DNA of 64,000 nt from Pseudarthrobacter sp. SSS035 (GTDB lineage Bacteria; Actinomycetota; Actinomycetes; Actinomycetales; Micrococcaceae), in contig NZ_CP096882.1 in the NCBI RefSeq assembly GCF_023273875.1, positions 868,001-932,000 of the forward strand, written 5' to 3'. Shown piece after piece: positions 57,095 through 64,000 of this stretch (positions are counted from its first letter, which is position 1; each line of letters opens with the position of its first letter). The notes beneath the pieces are model-generated. The model was not told where the DNA came from. It did not search any database and saw only the letters and a program-made list of their open reading frames with translations. The position numbers and the translations under genes are program-made.

Positions 57095-59662
57095 TCAGGC
57101 GTCGAGCTTCGTGAGCGGCGCGTAGCGGAGCAGCAGACGCTTCTCGCCGACGCTGAACTTCACCTTGGCCACCGTCTTGTCCCCCGCGCCTTCCAGCGCC
57201 AGCACCGTGCCGTTGCCGAAGCTGGTGTGGTTGACCTTGTCGCCCACACTGACGGCCACAATCTCCTTCTGCGGCTGGACCCGGTTCTTGGCGATCGCTG
57301 CGGGAACGTCCGCGTTGAAGCCCGCCGAGGAATCGGCGGCCGCGCCGCGGGACGTTCCGGCGCCCCAGAAGGATCCGCCGTAACGGCTGGAACCGATCGA
57401 CGCGCTGCTGCTCCCCCAGCCGCCGGACTGCCGGCTGGTGCCTTCGCGTTTCCAGTCCAGCAGCTCGGCGGGAATTTCCTCGAGGAACTGGCTGGCCGGG
57501 TTGTACTGGCTTTGGCCCCACATGCTGCGGACTTCTGACCGGGTGACGTAGAGGCGCTTGCGCGCGCGGGTCAGGCCCACGTAGGCCAGCCGGCGTTCCT
57601 CGGCGAGTTCCTTGGGGTCCGTGGCCGAGCGCTGGTGCGGGAACAGCCCGTGTTCCATGCCGGTCAGGAACACCACCGGGAATTCGAGCCCCTTGGCGGT
57701 GTGGAGGGTCATCAGCGTGACCACGCCCAGGCGTTTGGCTTCGGCGACGGCGGCGTCAATGTCCGCGCCGGGGGCGTCCGGGATCTGGTCCGCGTCTGCC
57801 ACCAGGGACACCTGTTCCAGGAACGCACCCAGGGACCCTTCCGGGTTCTCCTGTTCGTATTCACGTACGACGGCGACGAGTTCCGCCAGGTTCTCCACGC
57901 GGGACTCATCCTGTGGATCAGTGCTGGAACGCAGCCCGGCAAGGTAGCCGGTCTGTTCCAGGACAGCCTCCAGCGCGGCGGCGGCACCCGAACCGGAGGC
58001 AACCTCTGCGAGATCGTCCAGCAGTTTCACAAACCCGAGGACGGCGTTGACGGAACGGGTGGCCATGCCGGGAGCTTCTTCAGCCCGCCGGGCGGCGGCC
58101 ATGAACGACATCCGTTCGCGCTCGGCCAGTGCGGCCACGGCACCTTCGGCGCGGTCACCAATGCCGCGCTTGGGTTCGTTGAGCACCCGGCGCAGGTTGA
58201 CGTCGTCGTCCGGGTTCACCAGAACGCGGAGGTACGCGAGGGCATCCTTGATTTCCTTGCGGTCGTAGAAGCGGGTGCCGCCCACCACCTTGTACGGCAG
58301 CCCTACCCGGACCAGCACGTCCTCAATGGAACGGGACTGCGCGTTGGTGCGGTAGAAAATGGCAACATCACCGGGGCGGAGGTTGTCCTCGTCCTGGAGC
58401 CGGTCAATCTCCTTGGCAATGAACTGGGCCTCGGCGTGCTCGTTCTCGCCCACATAGCCGATGATCTTGTGGCCCTCGCCCTCGGCGGTCCACAGCCGCT
58501 TGTCGGGGCGGTTGGGGTTGCGTGAGATCACGGAGTTGGCCGCGCTGAGGATGTTCTGCGTGGAGCGGTAGTTCTGCTCCAGTTTGATGGTGCGGGCGTC
58601 CGGGTAGTCCTTTTCGAACTCCACGATGTTACGGATGTCGGCGCCGCGGAAGGCGTAGATGGATTGGTCGGAGTCGCCCACGACGGTGAGCTCGGACGCG
58701 CCGGGGCCCTCACCCACAATTTCACGGACCAGGGCGTACTGGGCGTGGTTGGTGTCCTGGTATTCGTCCACGAGGACGTGCCGGAACCGCCGCCGGTAGG
58801 AATCGGCAAGGGCCGGGAAGGCGCGGAACATGTAGACCGTCTCGGCGATGAGGTCATCGAAGTCCATGGCGTTGGCCTGGCGCAGCCGCTGCGTGTAGCC
58901 CTTGAAGACGTCAGCCACAGCGGACTCGAAGGGATCGTTGTAGTTCGCGGAGGACGCGTAGGCATCTGCGTCGATGAGCTCGTTCTTGAGCGCGGAGATC
59001 TTGTGCTGGATGGCCTTGGGCGCGAACTTCTTGGGGTCCAGGTCCAGGCTCTTGGAGACCTGGATGACCAGCCGCAGCGAGTCCGCGGAGTCGTAGATGG
59101 AGAAGTTCGACTTCCGGCCGACGTTGGCGGCCTCCTGGCGCAGAATACGCACGCAGGAAGAGTGGAACGTGGAGATCCACATGATCTTGGCCCGTCCACC
59201 CACCAGCGCCGCGATGCGCTCCCGCATCTCGGCGGCGGCCTTGTTGGTGAACGTGATGGCCAGGATCTCACCGTGATGCGCGCGGTGCGTGGCAATGAGG
59301 TACGCGATCCGGTTACTGAGGACGCGGGTCTTTCCCGAGCCGGCGCCGGCCACAATCAGCAGGGCGCCGCCGGCGTGCTTGACGGCCTCCTCCTGCTGCG
59401 GGTTAAGCCCCTGCAGGAGTTCGTCGGCATTGGGCCGGTGGTGGGCCGGCTCGCCGTTGCCGTCATGAGAGGGCTGCTGGTTGGCCCAGCCGCCCGTGCG
59501 CTGGGCGCCCTGTTCTGCTGCGTGTTCGGACCCGCCGCCTGGTCCGCCGCCGCCGAATTCGGCGGCCGCGGCAAGGCCTTCCGGGCGCGACTTGGTGCGG
59601 GCGGAGGCTGGCGCGGCGGCCTTGAACGGTCCGTCAGAGTACGGGTCAAACAACATATCCAT
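57095..59662 (-). CDS. pcrA: ATP-dependent DNA helicase PcrA (UvrD family)
   Basis: A superfamily-1A 3'-5' helicase acting in repair and replication-transcription conflict. The 855-residue protein has motif Q and I (LNPQQEEAV, AGAGSGKTRVLSNRIAYL), Ia (ITFTNKAAAEMRER), II (VDEYQDTNHAQY), III (VVGDSDQSIYAFRGAD), IV (LEQNYRSTQNIL), V (LMTLHTAKGLEFPVVFLTG) and VI (EERRLAYVGLTRARKRLY). A Tudor-like C-terminal end (VGDKVNHTSFGNGTVL) is typical of PcrA and binds RNA polymerase. The N-terminal 75 residues are a low-complexity extension. Confidence 0.96.
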   Translation of the reverse strand: MDMLFDPYSDGPFKAAAPASARTKSRPEGLAAAAEFGGGGPGGGSEHAAEQGAQRTGGWANQQPSHDGNGEPAHHRPNADELLQGLNPQQEEAVKHAGGALLIVAGAGSGKTRVLSNRIAYLIATHRAHHGEILAITFTNKAAAEMRERIAALVGGRAKIMWISTFHSSCVRILRQEAANVGRKSNFSIYDSADSLRLVIQVSKSLDLDPKKFAPKAIQHKISALKNELIDADAYASSANYNDPFESAVADVFKGYTQRLRQANAMDFDDLIAETVYMFRAFPALADSYRRRFRHVLVDEYQDTNHAQYALVREIVGEGPGASELTVVGDSDQSIYAFRGADIRNIVEFEKDYPDARTIKLEQNYRSTQNILSAANSVISRNPNRPDKRLWTAEGEGHKIIGYVGENEHAEAQFIAKEIDRLQDEDNLRPGDVAIFYRTNAQSRSIEDVLVRVGLPYKVVGGTRFYDRKEIKDALAYLRVLVNPDDDVNLRRVLNEPKRGIGDRAEGAVAALAERERMSFMAAARRAEEAPGMATRSVNAVLGFVKLLDDLAEVASGSGAAAALEAVLEQTGYLAGLRSSTDPQDESRVENLAELVAVVREYEQENPEGSLGAFLEQVSLVADADQIPDAPGADIDAAVAEAKRLGVVTLMTLHTAKGLEFPVVFLTGMEHGLFPHQRSATDPKELAEERRLAYVGLTRARKRLYVTRSEVRSMWGQSQYNPASQFLEEIPAELLDWKREGTSRQSGGWGSSSASIGSSRYGGSFWGAGTSRGAAADSSAGFNADVPAAIAKNRVQPQKEIVAVSVGDKVNHTSFGNGTVLALEGAGDKTVAKVKFSVGEKRLLLRYAPLTKLDA

Positions 59663-59707
59663 GGTGCCTACAAGTCTAGGCGGTGGGGCTGACAGTCAGG
59701 TCCAGCC

Positions 59708-59716
59708 TGTGGATAA
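59708..59716. promoter_or_regulatory. Single consensus DnaA box
   Basis: TGTGGATAA, the complement of TTATCCACA, lies in the short gap between pcrA and the phosphatase gene. There are no companion boxes or AT-rich stretch, so it is not an origin; a chance match is possible. Confidence 0.4.
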
Positions 59717-59760
59717 CACCGTGCTCCCCACCCGGGAAGCGCGCAAAGGCGGTCCCGGAC

Positions 59761-60606
59761 TCAGGCGATGGAGCCCGACTCGAGGGCGGCACGAAGCTCC
59801 CGCACCGCCGTCGTGCCTCCCGCCATAAACCAGTCCAGGCCGTTGATCCGGACCGTGTCCGTGGCGCCGCCGGCGGCGCGGACGATTGCCTTGCCCGGCA
59901 GCCAGTCCCATTCCGGGCAGCTGTGCTGGAACCAGCATCCCAGCTGGCCATCGGCCACCCGGCCCAAGTCGCAGGACCCTGAGCCGAACATCCGCAACGC
60001 CGCGGCGGAGGTAGCCGCAGCATGCCAGGGCATGGCGCAGAGCGGATCCATCAGCCAGGTGGGGTGGATGTAGGTGGCTGCGCCGAGTTCGGCGAGCGCG
60101 GTTGCGTTGCGCGCCCCGCCGTCCTGGACAGCGTCCGTGTCCCGGTAGGCGGTCAGTACCTCTCCATTCAGCGTGGCCGCGTGGGCCGTGCCGCCCAGCC
60201 ATAGCTTGTCCTCCTCGGGCTGGAAGATCGCGCCGAGCAGCACATCGGACGAGTCCTTCAGCGCGAGGGCAGAGCACCAGTATGTGGATCCGTGCAGGAA
60301 GTTGTAGGTGCCGTCCACGGGGTCGATCACCCAGGTACGGCCGCTGGTGCCGGCCACAGAGGCGCCTTCCTCCCCGAGGATGCCGTCCTCCGGCCGGCAG
60401 CGCTGCAACTGCCCCAGCACGTAGGCTTCCGCAGCGTGGTCCGCGGCGGTCACCACGTCGGAGATGGAGGTTTTCTGCTGGGACTGCAGCCCGGCCATGC
60501 GCATCAGGAGCGCCAGTTGCCCGGCTTCGCGCACCAGCGCGGATGCCAGCTGATAGTCGTCCAGGGCGGGGTCAAGTTCAAGGGCGCTGTGCCGGCCAGT
60601 GGTCAT
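59761..60606 (-). CDS. Inositol monophosphatase-family phosphatase (HisN-like)
   Basis: A 281-residue Mg-dependent sugar/histidinol phosphatase. Metal motifs are GILGEEGASV (Glu pair), WVIDPVDGTYNFLHGSTYWC (D-P-V-D-G-T) and the C-terminal CPEWDWLPGKAIVRAAGG (W-D). Actinobacterial relatives are often histidinol-phosphatases; inositol- or nucleotide-phosphatase activity is equally possible. There are no his genes nearby. It is followed, minus strand, by pcrA after 98 bases and is divergent from a membrane-protein gene. Confidence 0.88.
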   Translation of the reverse strand: MTTGRHSALELDPALDDYQLASALVREAGQLALLMRMAGLQSQQKTSISDVVTAADHAAEAYVLGQLQRCRPEDGILGEEGASVAGTSGRTWVIDPVDGTYNFLHGSTYWCSALALKDSSDVLLGAIFQPEEDKLWLGGTAHAATLNGEVLTAYRDTDAVQDGGARNATALAELGAATYIHPTWLMDPLCAMPWHAAATSAAALRMFGSGSCDLGRVADGQLGCWFQHSCPEWDWLPGKAIVRAAGGATDTVRINGLDWFMAGGTTAVRELRAALESGSIA

Positions 60607-60638
60607 GGACCCAGTTTAGGTGGCGGGATAATGGTGCC

Positions 60639-61265
60639 ATGGCCAAAACCCCAGCGCAGCGGATCAAGAAGCACGGCTCCAAGGCGGCTGTTCCGCAGCA
60701 CAGCCTTCCGCCGGTCATCAACCCCAGCACCAGCCGTTCGCCGCAGAAGGCCCAGAGCAACACCAACCTGATCCTCATCGCGGGAGTCGTGGTCAGCCTT
60801 TTCCTGTTCTGGTACGTCCACCTGCTCACGCTCCAGCAGCTCACCCAGCTCTCCGGCGGCCTGGCCATGCCCGACTCCCTCCTGGGAGGTTTTGACGCCG
60901 GCTACGTTGGCCAACTGAACGCCGCCATGGACAACGACGCCCGCGGCCAGCTCAACTACGTCCACAAGACAGCCGGCACCCTCTTCCCGTTGATCTTCGG
61001 CTTCACCTGGCTGCTCCTGATCGGGACCAACGTCGCCAGGAAGACGCTCCGCTGGGCACTCTGGGCGGTGCCGCTGCTGTTCGTGGTGGTCCGGCTGTGG
61101 GGCAATGTCGCCATCGACACCGCGCTGGGATCGGAAACGGCCGACGCCGGCCAGGTCGCCTTGGCGTCCGGGCTCACCGTTGCGGGGTGGGTGCTGTTCG
61201 TCGTCAGCCTGCTGGCCGGGGCGGCGGCAGTGTTCCTGCGCAAGAAGCCCGCGAAAGCCGGCTAG
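60639..61265 (+). CDS. Membrane protein of unknown function
   Basis: A 208-residue protein with a basic N-terminal tail (MAKTPAQRIKKHGSKAA), then four predicted membrane helices at about 43-62, 118-135, 142-160 and 178-198. I do not recognise a family. The ATG at 60639 has only a weak GGGA ribosome site. It diverges from the phosphatase gene with a 32-base gap, so the promoters overlap. It converges with and overlaps the DUF998-like gene by 4 bases at the 3' ends. Confidence 0.72.
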   Translation: MAKTPAQRIKKHGSKAAVPQHSLPPVINPSTSRSPQKAQSNTNLILIAGVVVSLFLFWYVHLLTLQQLTQLSGGLAMPDSLLGGFDAGYVGQLNAAMDNDARGQLNYVHKTAGTLFPLIFGFTWLLLIGTNVARKTLRWALWAVPLLFVVVRLWGNVAIDTALGSETADAGQVALASGLTVAGWVLFVVSLLAGAAAVFLRKKPAKAG

Positions 61266-62029
61266 GCCCGCGCCGCCCCAGTAACCCGGCTGCGCTCCTC
61301 CTTGCGGTGCCGGTACACACGTTGGGCGATCACCAGGCCCGCCGCCGCCACGCCCACGGTGACCGGATAACCCATCAGCCGCTCCAGGGTGCCGGGCTCC
61401 GGAACATCGAGGCCTGTCAGTCCGCCGGTTACCAGCGCGGCGAGGGACACGACGCCGCACACCAGCACGAACCACCCCAGCGGAGTCTGCCGCAGCCATA
61501 ACGCCCCGAGCAGTAGCAACGCCAGCGCGCCGGCCAGGAAGTACATCAGGGCCCCGACGAAGTGCCAGCCGGAGCCGACGTCCTCCGGCACCAGGCCCAC
61601 GATCATGGTCCCCGCACCGGCAGTACCGGTCAGGACCCGCACGGCGACCGCCGCCTGCCAGGGTTTCCGGCGCCCAGGTTGAACCCTGGCCCCTGCCCTG
61701 GCGGCGACACACAGCAGCCCCGAGCCCAGCAGCAGCGCACCGAGCAGCATCCCCAGCCCCTGGACCACAAACGAGGCGTTCATCAGCCAATGCAGCGGCG
61801 AACACACATCCCGTCCGTCGTAGATCCCGCAGTGAAGCGCGCCAAGGTCGCTGATGTATCCGGTCCGGCGGTCGTAGGGCTGCGGCCCGCCCCAGGCGCC
61901 GATCACGGCCGCTTCCGCCACAAAATACTGCAGGACACTCAGGACGGACCAGGCGCCGACGTACTGGCGGGTCGAGGCGGTGTCCGGGAGGTAGGCCACG
62001 GCGGGGGTGGACGTCGGGGCTGATCTCAT
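61262..62029 (-). CDS. DUF998-family membrane protein
   Basis: A 255-residue protein with seven or so hydrophobic segments. It has the DUF998 hallmarks YISDLGALHCG near the first helices, PLHWLMNASFVVQGLGMLLGALLL, and GLVPEDVGSGWHFVGALMYFLAG in the central region. The function of the family is unknown. The ATG at 62029 fits the start of the conserved part; the frame is open 27 codons upstream, but that stretch would lie beside the tRNA gene. No ribosome site is clear. Confidence 0.82.
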   Translation of the reverse strand: MRSAPTSTPAVAYLPDTASTRQYVGAWSVLSVLQYFVAEAAVIGAWGGPQPYDRRTGYISDLGALHCGIYDGRDVCSPLHWLMNASFVVQGLGMLLGALLLGSGLLCVAARAGARVQPGRRKPWQAAVAVRVLTGTAGAGTMIVGLVPEDVGSGWHFVGALMYFLAGALALLLLGALWLRQTPLGWFVLVCGVVSLAALVTGGLTGLDVPEPGTLERLMGYPVTVGVAAAGLVIAQRVYRHRKEERSRVTGAARA

Positions 62030-62112
62030 GCCAAGAGCGTAGTACGGCCTCCCACCTTGTATGCTTGTATCCGTGTCCGGACGGACCGGCCATGCCGGAA
62101 CAACGGACACGC

Positions 62113-62185
62113 GCCCTCGTAGCTCAGTGGATAGAGCACGGCTCTCCTAAAGCCGGTGTCGTTGGTTCGATTCCAATCGAGGGCA
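62113..62185 (+). tRNA. tRNA-Arg (anticodon CCT)
   Basis: A 73-base cloverleaf: acceptor GCCCTCG/CGAGGGC, D stem GCTC/GAGC with loop AGTGGATA, anticodon stem CGGCT/AGCCG with loop CTCCTAA (anticodon CCT, reading AGG), and T stem GTTGG/CCAAT with loop TTCGATT. The discriminator is A. CCA is not encoded. Confidence 0.97.
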
Positions 62186-62186
62186 C

Positions 62187-62663
62187 TTGAATCTTCCTTC
62201 CCCGGAGTTCGATCTCCGCGCCTACCTGCTCGGCCCCTCGCAGGCCGGGAACTTGCCCGTCCAGGGAAACTGGGCCGTCGAACGGCAGCTGCTGGACCGG
62301 TCCACCGGCACCCACGGAACCTTTTCCGGCGTCGTACATTTTGCCCACGCGGACGACGGCGGCCTGGCCTTCCGTGAAGAAGGCACCATGCGCTGGCCCA
62401 CCTTTACCGGCCCTGCCTTCCGCGAATACCTCCTGAAACCCGCCGACCGGCCCGACGCCCTGGACGTGTTTTTTGCCGACGGGCGGCCCTTCCACCGGAT
62501 GAGCTTCGCACCGGCGGCGAACCTGGACCAGCACTGGTGCGATCCCGATACGTACCGCGTGGCCTACACCTACGAAGGCCCTGACACGTTCAGTTACACG
62601 TGGGATGTGACCGGCCCGCGCAAGGACCTGCTGCTGACGTCCGCCCTGAAGCGTCAGGTCTGA
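62187..62663 (+). CDS. DUF6314-family protein
   Basis: A 158-residue soluble protein. FDLRAYLLGP near the start, NWAVERQLLDRSTGTHGTFSGVVHF, and the C-terminal CDPDTYRVAYTYEGPDTFSYTWDVTGPRKDLLLTSAL match the uncharacterised DUF6314 family, a lipocalin-like small beta-rich fold. The only usable start is TTG at 62187, one base after the mature tRNA 3' end, with no Shine-Dalgarno sequence except bases inside the tRNA. It may be expressed from the tRNA transcript. It is followed by a Nudix gene. Confidence 0.8.
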   Translation: MNLPSPEFDLRAYLLGPSQAGNLPVQGNWAVERQLLDRSTGTHGTFSGVVHFAHADDGGLAFREEGTMRWPTFTGPAFREYLLKPADRPDALDVFFADGRPFHRMSFAPAANLDQHWCDPDTYRVAYTYEGPDTFSYTWDVTGPRKDLLLTSALKRQV

Positions 62664-62710
62664 AGCGGGTGGTCTGAAGCGGCAAGACTGAACACGCTAG
62701 GCTCGGAACC

Positions 62711-63130
62711 GTGAAAGCCCGCATTGTTGTCTCCGCCGTTTGTGTCTTCGATGACGCCGGCCGGCTCCTGACCGTCCGCAAGCGCGGCACCAGCATGTTT
62801 ATGCACCCGGGAGGCAAGCCCGAAGCCGGCGAAACCGCCGTGCACGCCGCTGCGCGGGAACTTCAGGAGGAAGTGGGGATCGTGGTGGATCCGCGCGAGC
62901 TGGAGCCGATGGGCGTCTGGATCGCCGACGCCGCCAACGAGGCCGCCACGGACATCGAAGCCACGGTGTTTACCGCACCCGGAACCTGGACCGCGCACCC
63001 CTCGGCTGAGATCGCCGAGATCCGCTGGCTGGACCTGGCGGCGCTGGACCGCGGCGCGCCGCTGCCAGCAGACCTCGCCCCGCTCCTGACGGACCACATC
63101 CTGCCGGAACTTGCCGCGCTGCGCCGCTGA
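62711..63130 (+). CDS. Nudix hydrolase
   Basis: A 139-residue pyrophosphohydrolase with a complete Nudix box GGKPEAGETAVHAAARELQEEVGI, starting at about residue 35 and containing the REL..EE metal-binding helix. The preceding VCVFDDAGRLLTVRKRGTSMFMHPGGK is typical of MutT/NUDT-like enzymes that clear nucleoside diphosphate derivatives. The exact substrate cannot be told. It lies 47 bases after the DUF6314 gene and converges with an ABC exporter gene; a hairpin lies between them. Confidence 0.93.
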   Translation: MKARIVVSAVCVFDDAGRLLTVRKRGTSMFMHPGGKPEAGETAVHAAARELQEEVGIVVDPRELEPMGVWIADAANEAATDIEATVFTAPGTWTAHPSAEIAEIRWLDLAALDRGAPLPADLAPLLTDHILPELAALRR

Positions 63131-63145
63131 CCCGCCATCAAAGGC

Positions 63146-63186
63146 GACATCTCGGCGCTTTGAGCCCGCCTTGGCACCGAGATGTC
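63146..63186. terminator. Hairpin between converging Nudix and ABC genes
   Basis: GACATCTCGG (63146-63155) pairs perfectly with CCGAGATGTC (63177-63186) across a 21-base loop. It can act on both strands. Confidence 0.65.
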
Positions 63187-63213
63187 CCTCCTCGAAATGC
63201 GGAATCTAAAGCT

Positions 63214-64000
63214 CTAGTACTCCGGAACGGCTTCCGCTGCCACGGCCGTGGCCTCGGCGAACTGCGTCTGGTAGAGCTCGGCATACCGGCCCTCGGCCGC
63301 GAGCAGATCGGTATGGTTCCCGCGTTCCACGATCCGCCCGTCCTCGACCACAAGGATGACGTCGGCGGCACGGATGGTGGACAGCCGGTGGGCAATCACG
63401 ACGGCGGTGCGCCCCTCGAGCGCGGCGCCCAAGGCCGCCTGCACGGCGGCTTCGTTGGTGGAGTCGAGTGCCGCGGTGGCCTCGTCGAGGATGACCACCC
63501 GGGGCTGGGAGATCAGCAGCCGCGCAATGGTGAGGCGCTGGCGTTCACCGCCGGAGAGCCGGTAGCCGCGCTCCCCCACCACGGTGTCCAGGCCGTCGGG
63601 CAGGGACCGGATCATGGTTTCCAGGCGGGCCTGCCGGATGGCGTCCCACATGTCCTCTTCGGTGGCGTCCGGCCGGGCAAGCCGGAGGTTGGAAGCGATC
63701 GATTCGTGGAAGAGGTGTCCGTCCTGGGTGACCATGCCCAGCGTATCCCGCAGGGAATCGAAGGTGGCGTCCCGGACGTCCAGCCCCGAGCCCGGCAGGC
63801 TGCCGCCGAGCCGCACGGCGCCGGAATCGACGTCGTACAGCCGGGACAGCAGCTGCGCGATAGTGGACTTTCCGGCACCGGAGGAACCCACCAGGGCGAC
63901 GGTCTGCCCGGGTTCCACGCGGAAACTGATGCCGTGCAGCACCTCTTCCCCTCCACGGGTGTCCAGCGTGGACACTTCCTCGAGCGAGGCGAGCGAGACC
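63214..64000 (-). CDS. ABC exporter ATPase domain (cut by window end)
   Basis: The nucleotide-binding domain of a fused ABC exporter: Walker A VGSSGAGKST, Q-loop in MVTQDGHLF, signature LSGGERQRLTIARLL, Walker B VVILDEATAALD and H-loop AHRLSTIRAA, all intact. The frame stays open to the window end, so the membrane part lies to the right and is not visible. An in-frame GTG at 63975 is inside the domain and is not the real start. It is distinct from the heterodimer at 4943-8757, having a fully canonical site. Confidence 0.93.
   Translation of the reverse strand, partial: VSLASLEEVSTLDTRGGEEVLHGISFRVEPGQTVALVGSSGAGKSTIAQLLSRLYDVDSGAVRLGGSLPGSGLDVRDATFDSLRDTLGMVTQDGHLFHESIASNLRLARPDATEEDMWDAIRQARLETMIRSLPDGLDTVVGERGYRLSGGERQRLTIARLLISQPRVVILDEATAALDSTNEAAVQAALGAALEGRTAVVIAHRLSTIRAADVILVVEDGRIVERGNHTDLLAAEGRYAELYQTQFAEATAVAAEAVPEY

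Noticed and set aside
59708..59716. Replication origin near pcrA
   Set aside because: Only one DnaA box is present, with no dnaA, dnaN or parAB genes and no AT-rich region.
62113..62185. tRNA as an attachment site for an integrated element
   Set aside because: No integrase gene and no direct repeat of the tRNA 3' end were seen nearby; flanking genes look like core chromosome.

Overview
The window is about 66% GC, with tightly packed genes and high-GC actinobacterial codon use. Its gene content (VIT-family transporter, PcrA helicase with a Tudor-like tail, sucCD, an inositol cluster ordered as in Corynebacterium, DUF998 and DUF6314 families) fits a soil member of the Micrococcaceae, most likely Arthrobacter or Pseudarthrobacter. 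It reads as ordinary chromosome: I see no phage, integrase, transposase, CRISPR array or rRNA. One tRNA-Arg(CCT) lies near the right end. No stretch longer than 300 bases lacks a gene; the larger gaps (17002-17269, 14816-15099, 52369-52588, 54673-54894, 21874-22073) hold hairpins, operators or nothing I can name.

Region by region. 1-4.4 kb: the end of a sensor histidine kinase and a two-gene McrBC restriction module. 4.4-11.2 kb: a thioesterase, an asymmetric heterodimeric ABC exporter, and a MarR-DHA2 efflux pair with its operator. 11.3-16.6 kb: a ureohydrolase, a TPP-dependent decarboxylase-like enzyme, an XRE-cupin regulator and a divergent sodium:solute symporter, which look like a guanidino-compound or polyamine catabolic unit. 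16.7-23.4 kb: a small acidic protein, a ferritin-like/VIT metal transporter, a LOG-like protein, and a GntR-MFS-SDR unit with a strong FadR-type palindrome.

23.4-46.6 kb is the most distinctive part, an extended inositol and sugar-oxidation island. It carries a GntR/UTRA regulator with iolB; an ABC sugar importer in an operon with two Gfo/Idh dehydrogenases and an isomerase; a LacI regulator divergent from a second dehydrogenase-isomerase-dehydrogenase set; and iolC, an aldolase, iolD, iolA, iolE, iolG, an iolH-like gene and a transporter in one long operon, followed by a tautomerase. Five intergenic sites share a TGTCCTGACA-like element that fits the IolR motif known from C. glutamicum, so the GntR protein probably controls most of the island. 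The LacI gene has its own perfect palindrome.

46.6-64 kb: ArsR/SRPBCC pair, aldo/keto reductase, MFS-MarR pair, secreted glycerophosphodiesterase, sucCD, lipoprotein, glycosyltransferase, pcrA, inositol-phosphatase-family protein, membrane proteins, tRNA-Arg, Nudix hydrolase and the end of another ABC exporter.

Two repeat phenomena run through the window: long-stem intergenic hairpins, three of which share a GTACGACGG outer module, and a dispersed TCGAGCCTGTCGA element, one copy of which lies inside a coding sequence. There are also two unrelated 16-bp tandem repeats.
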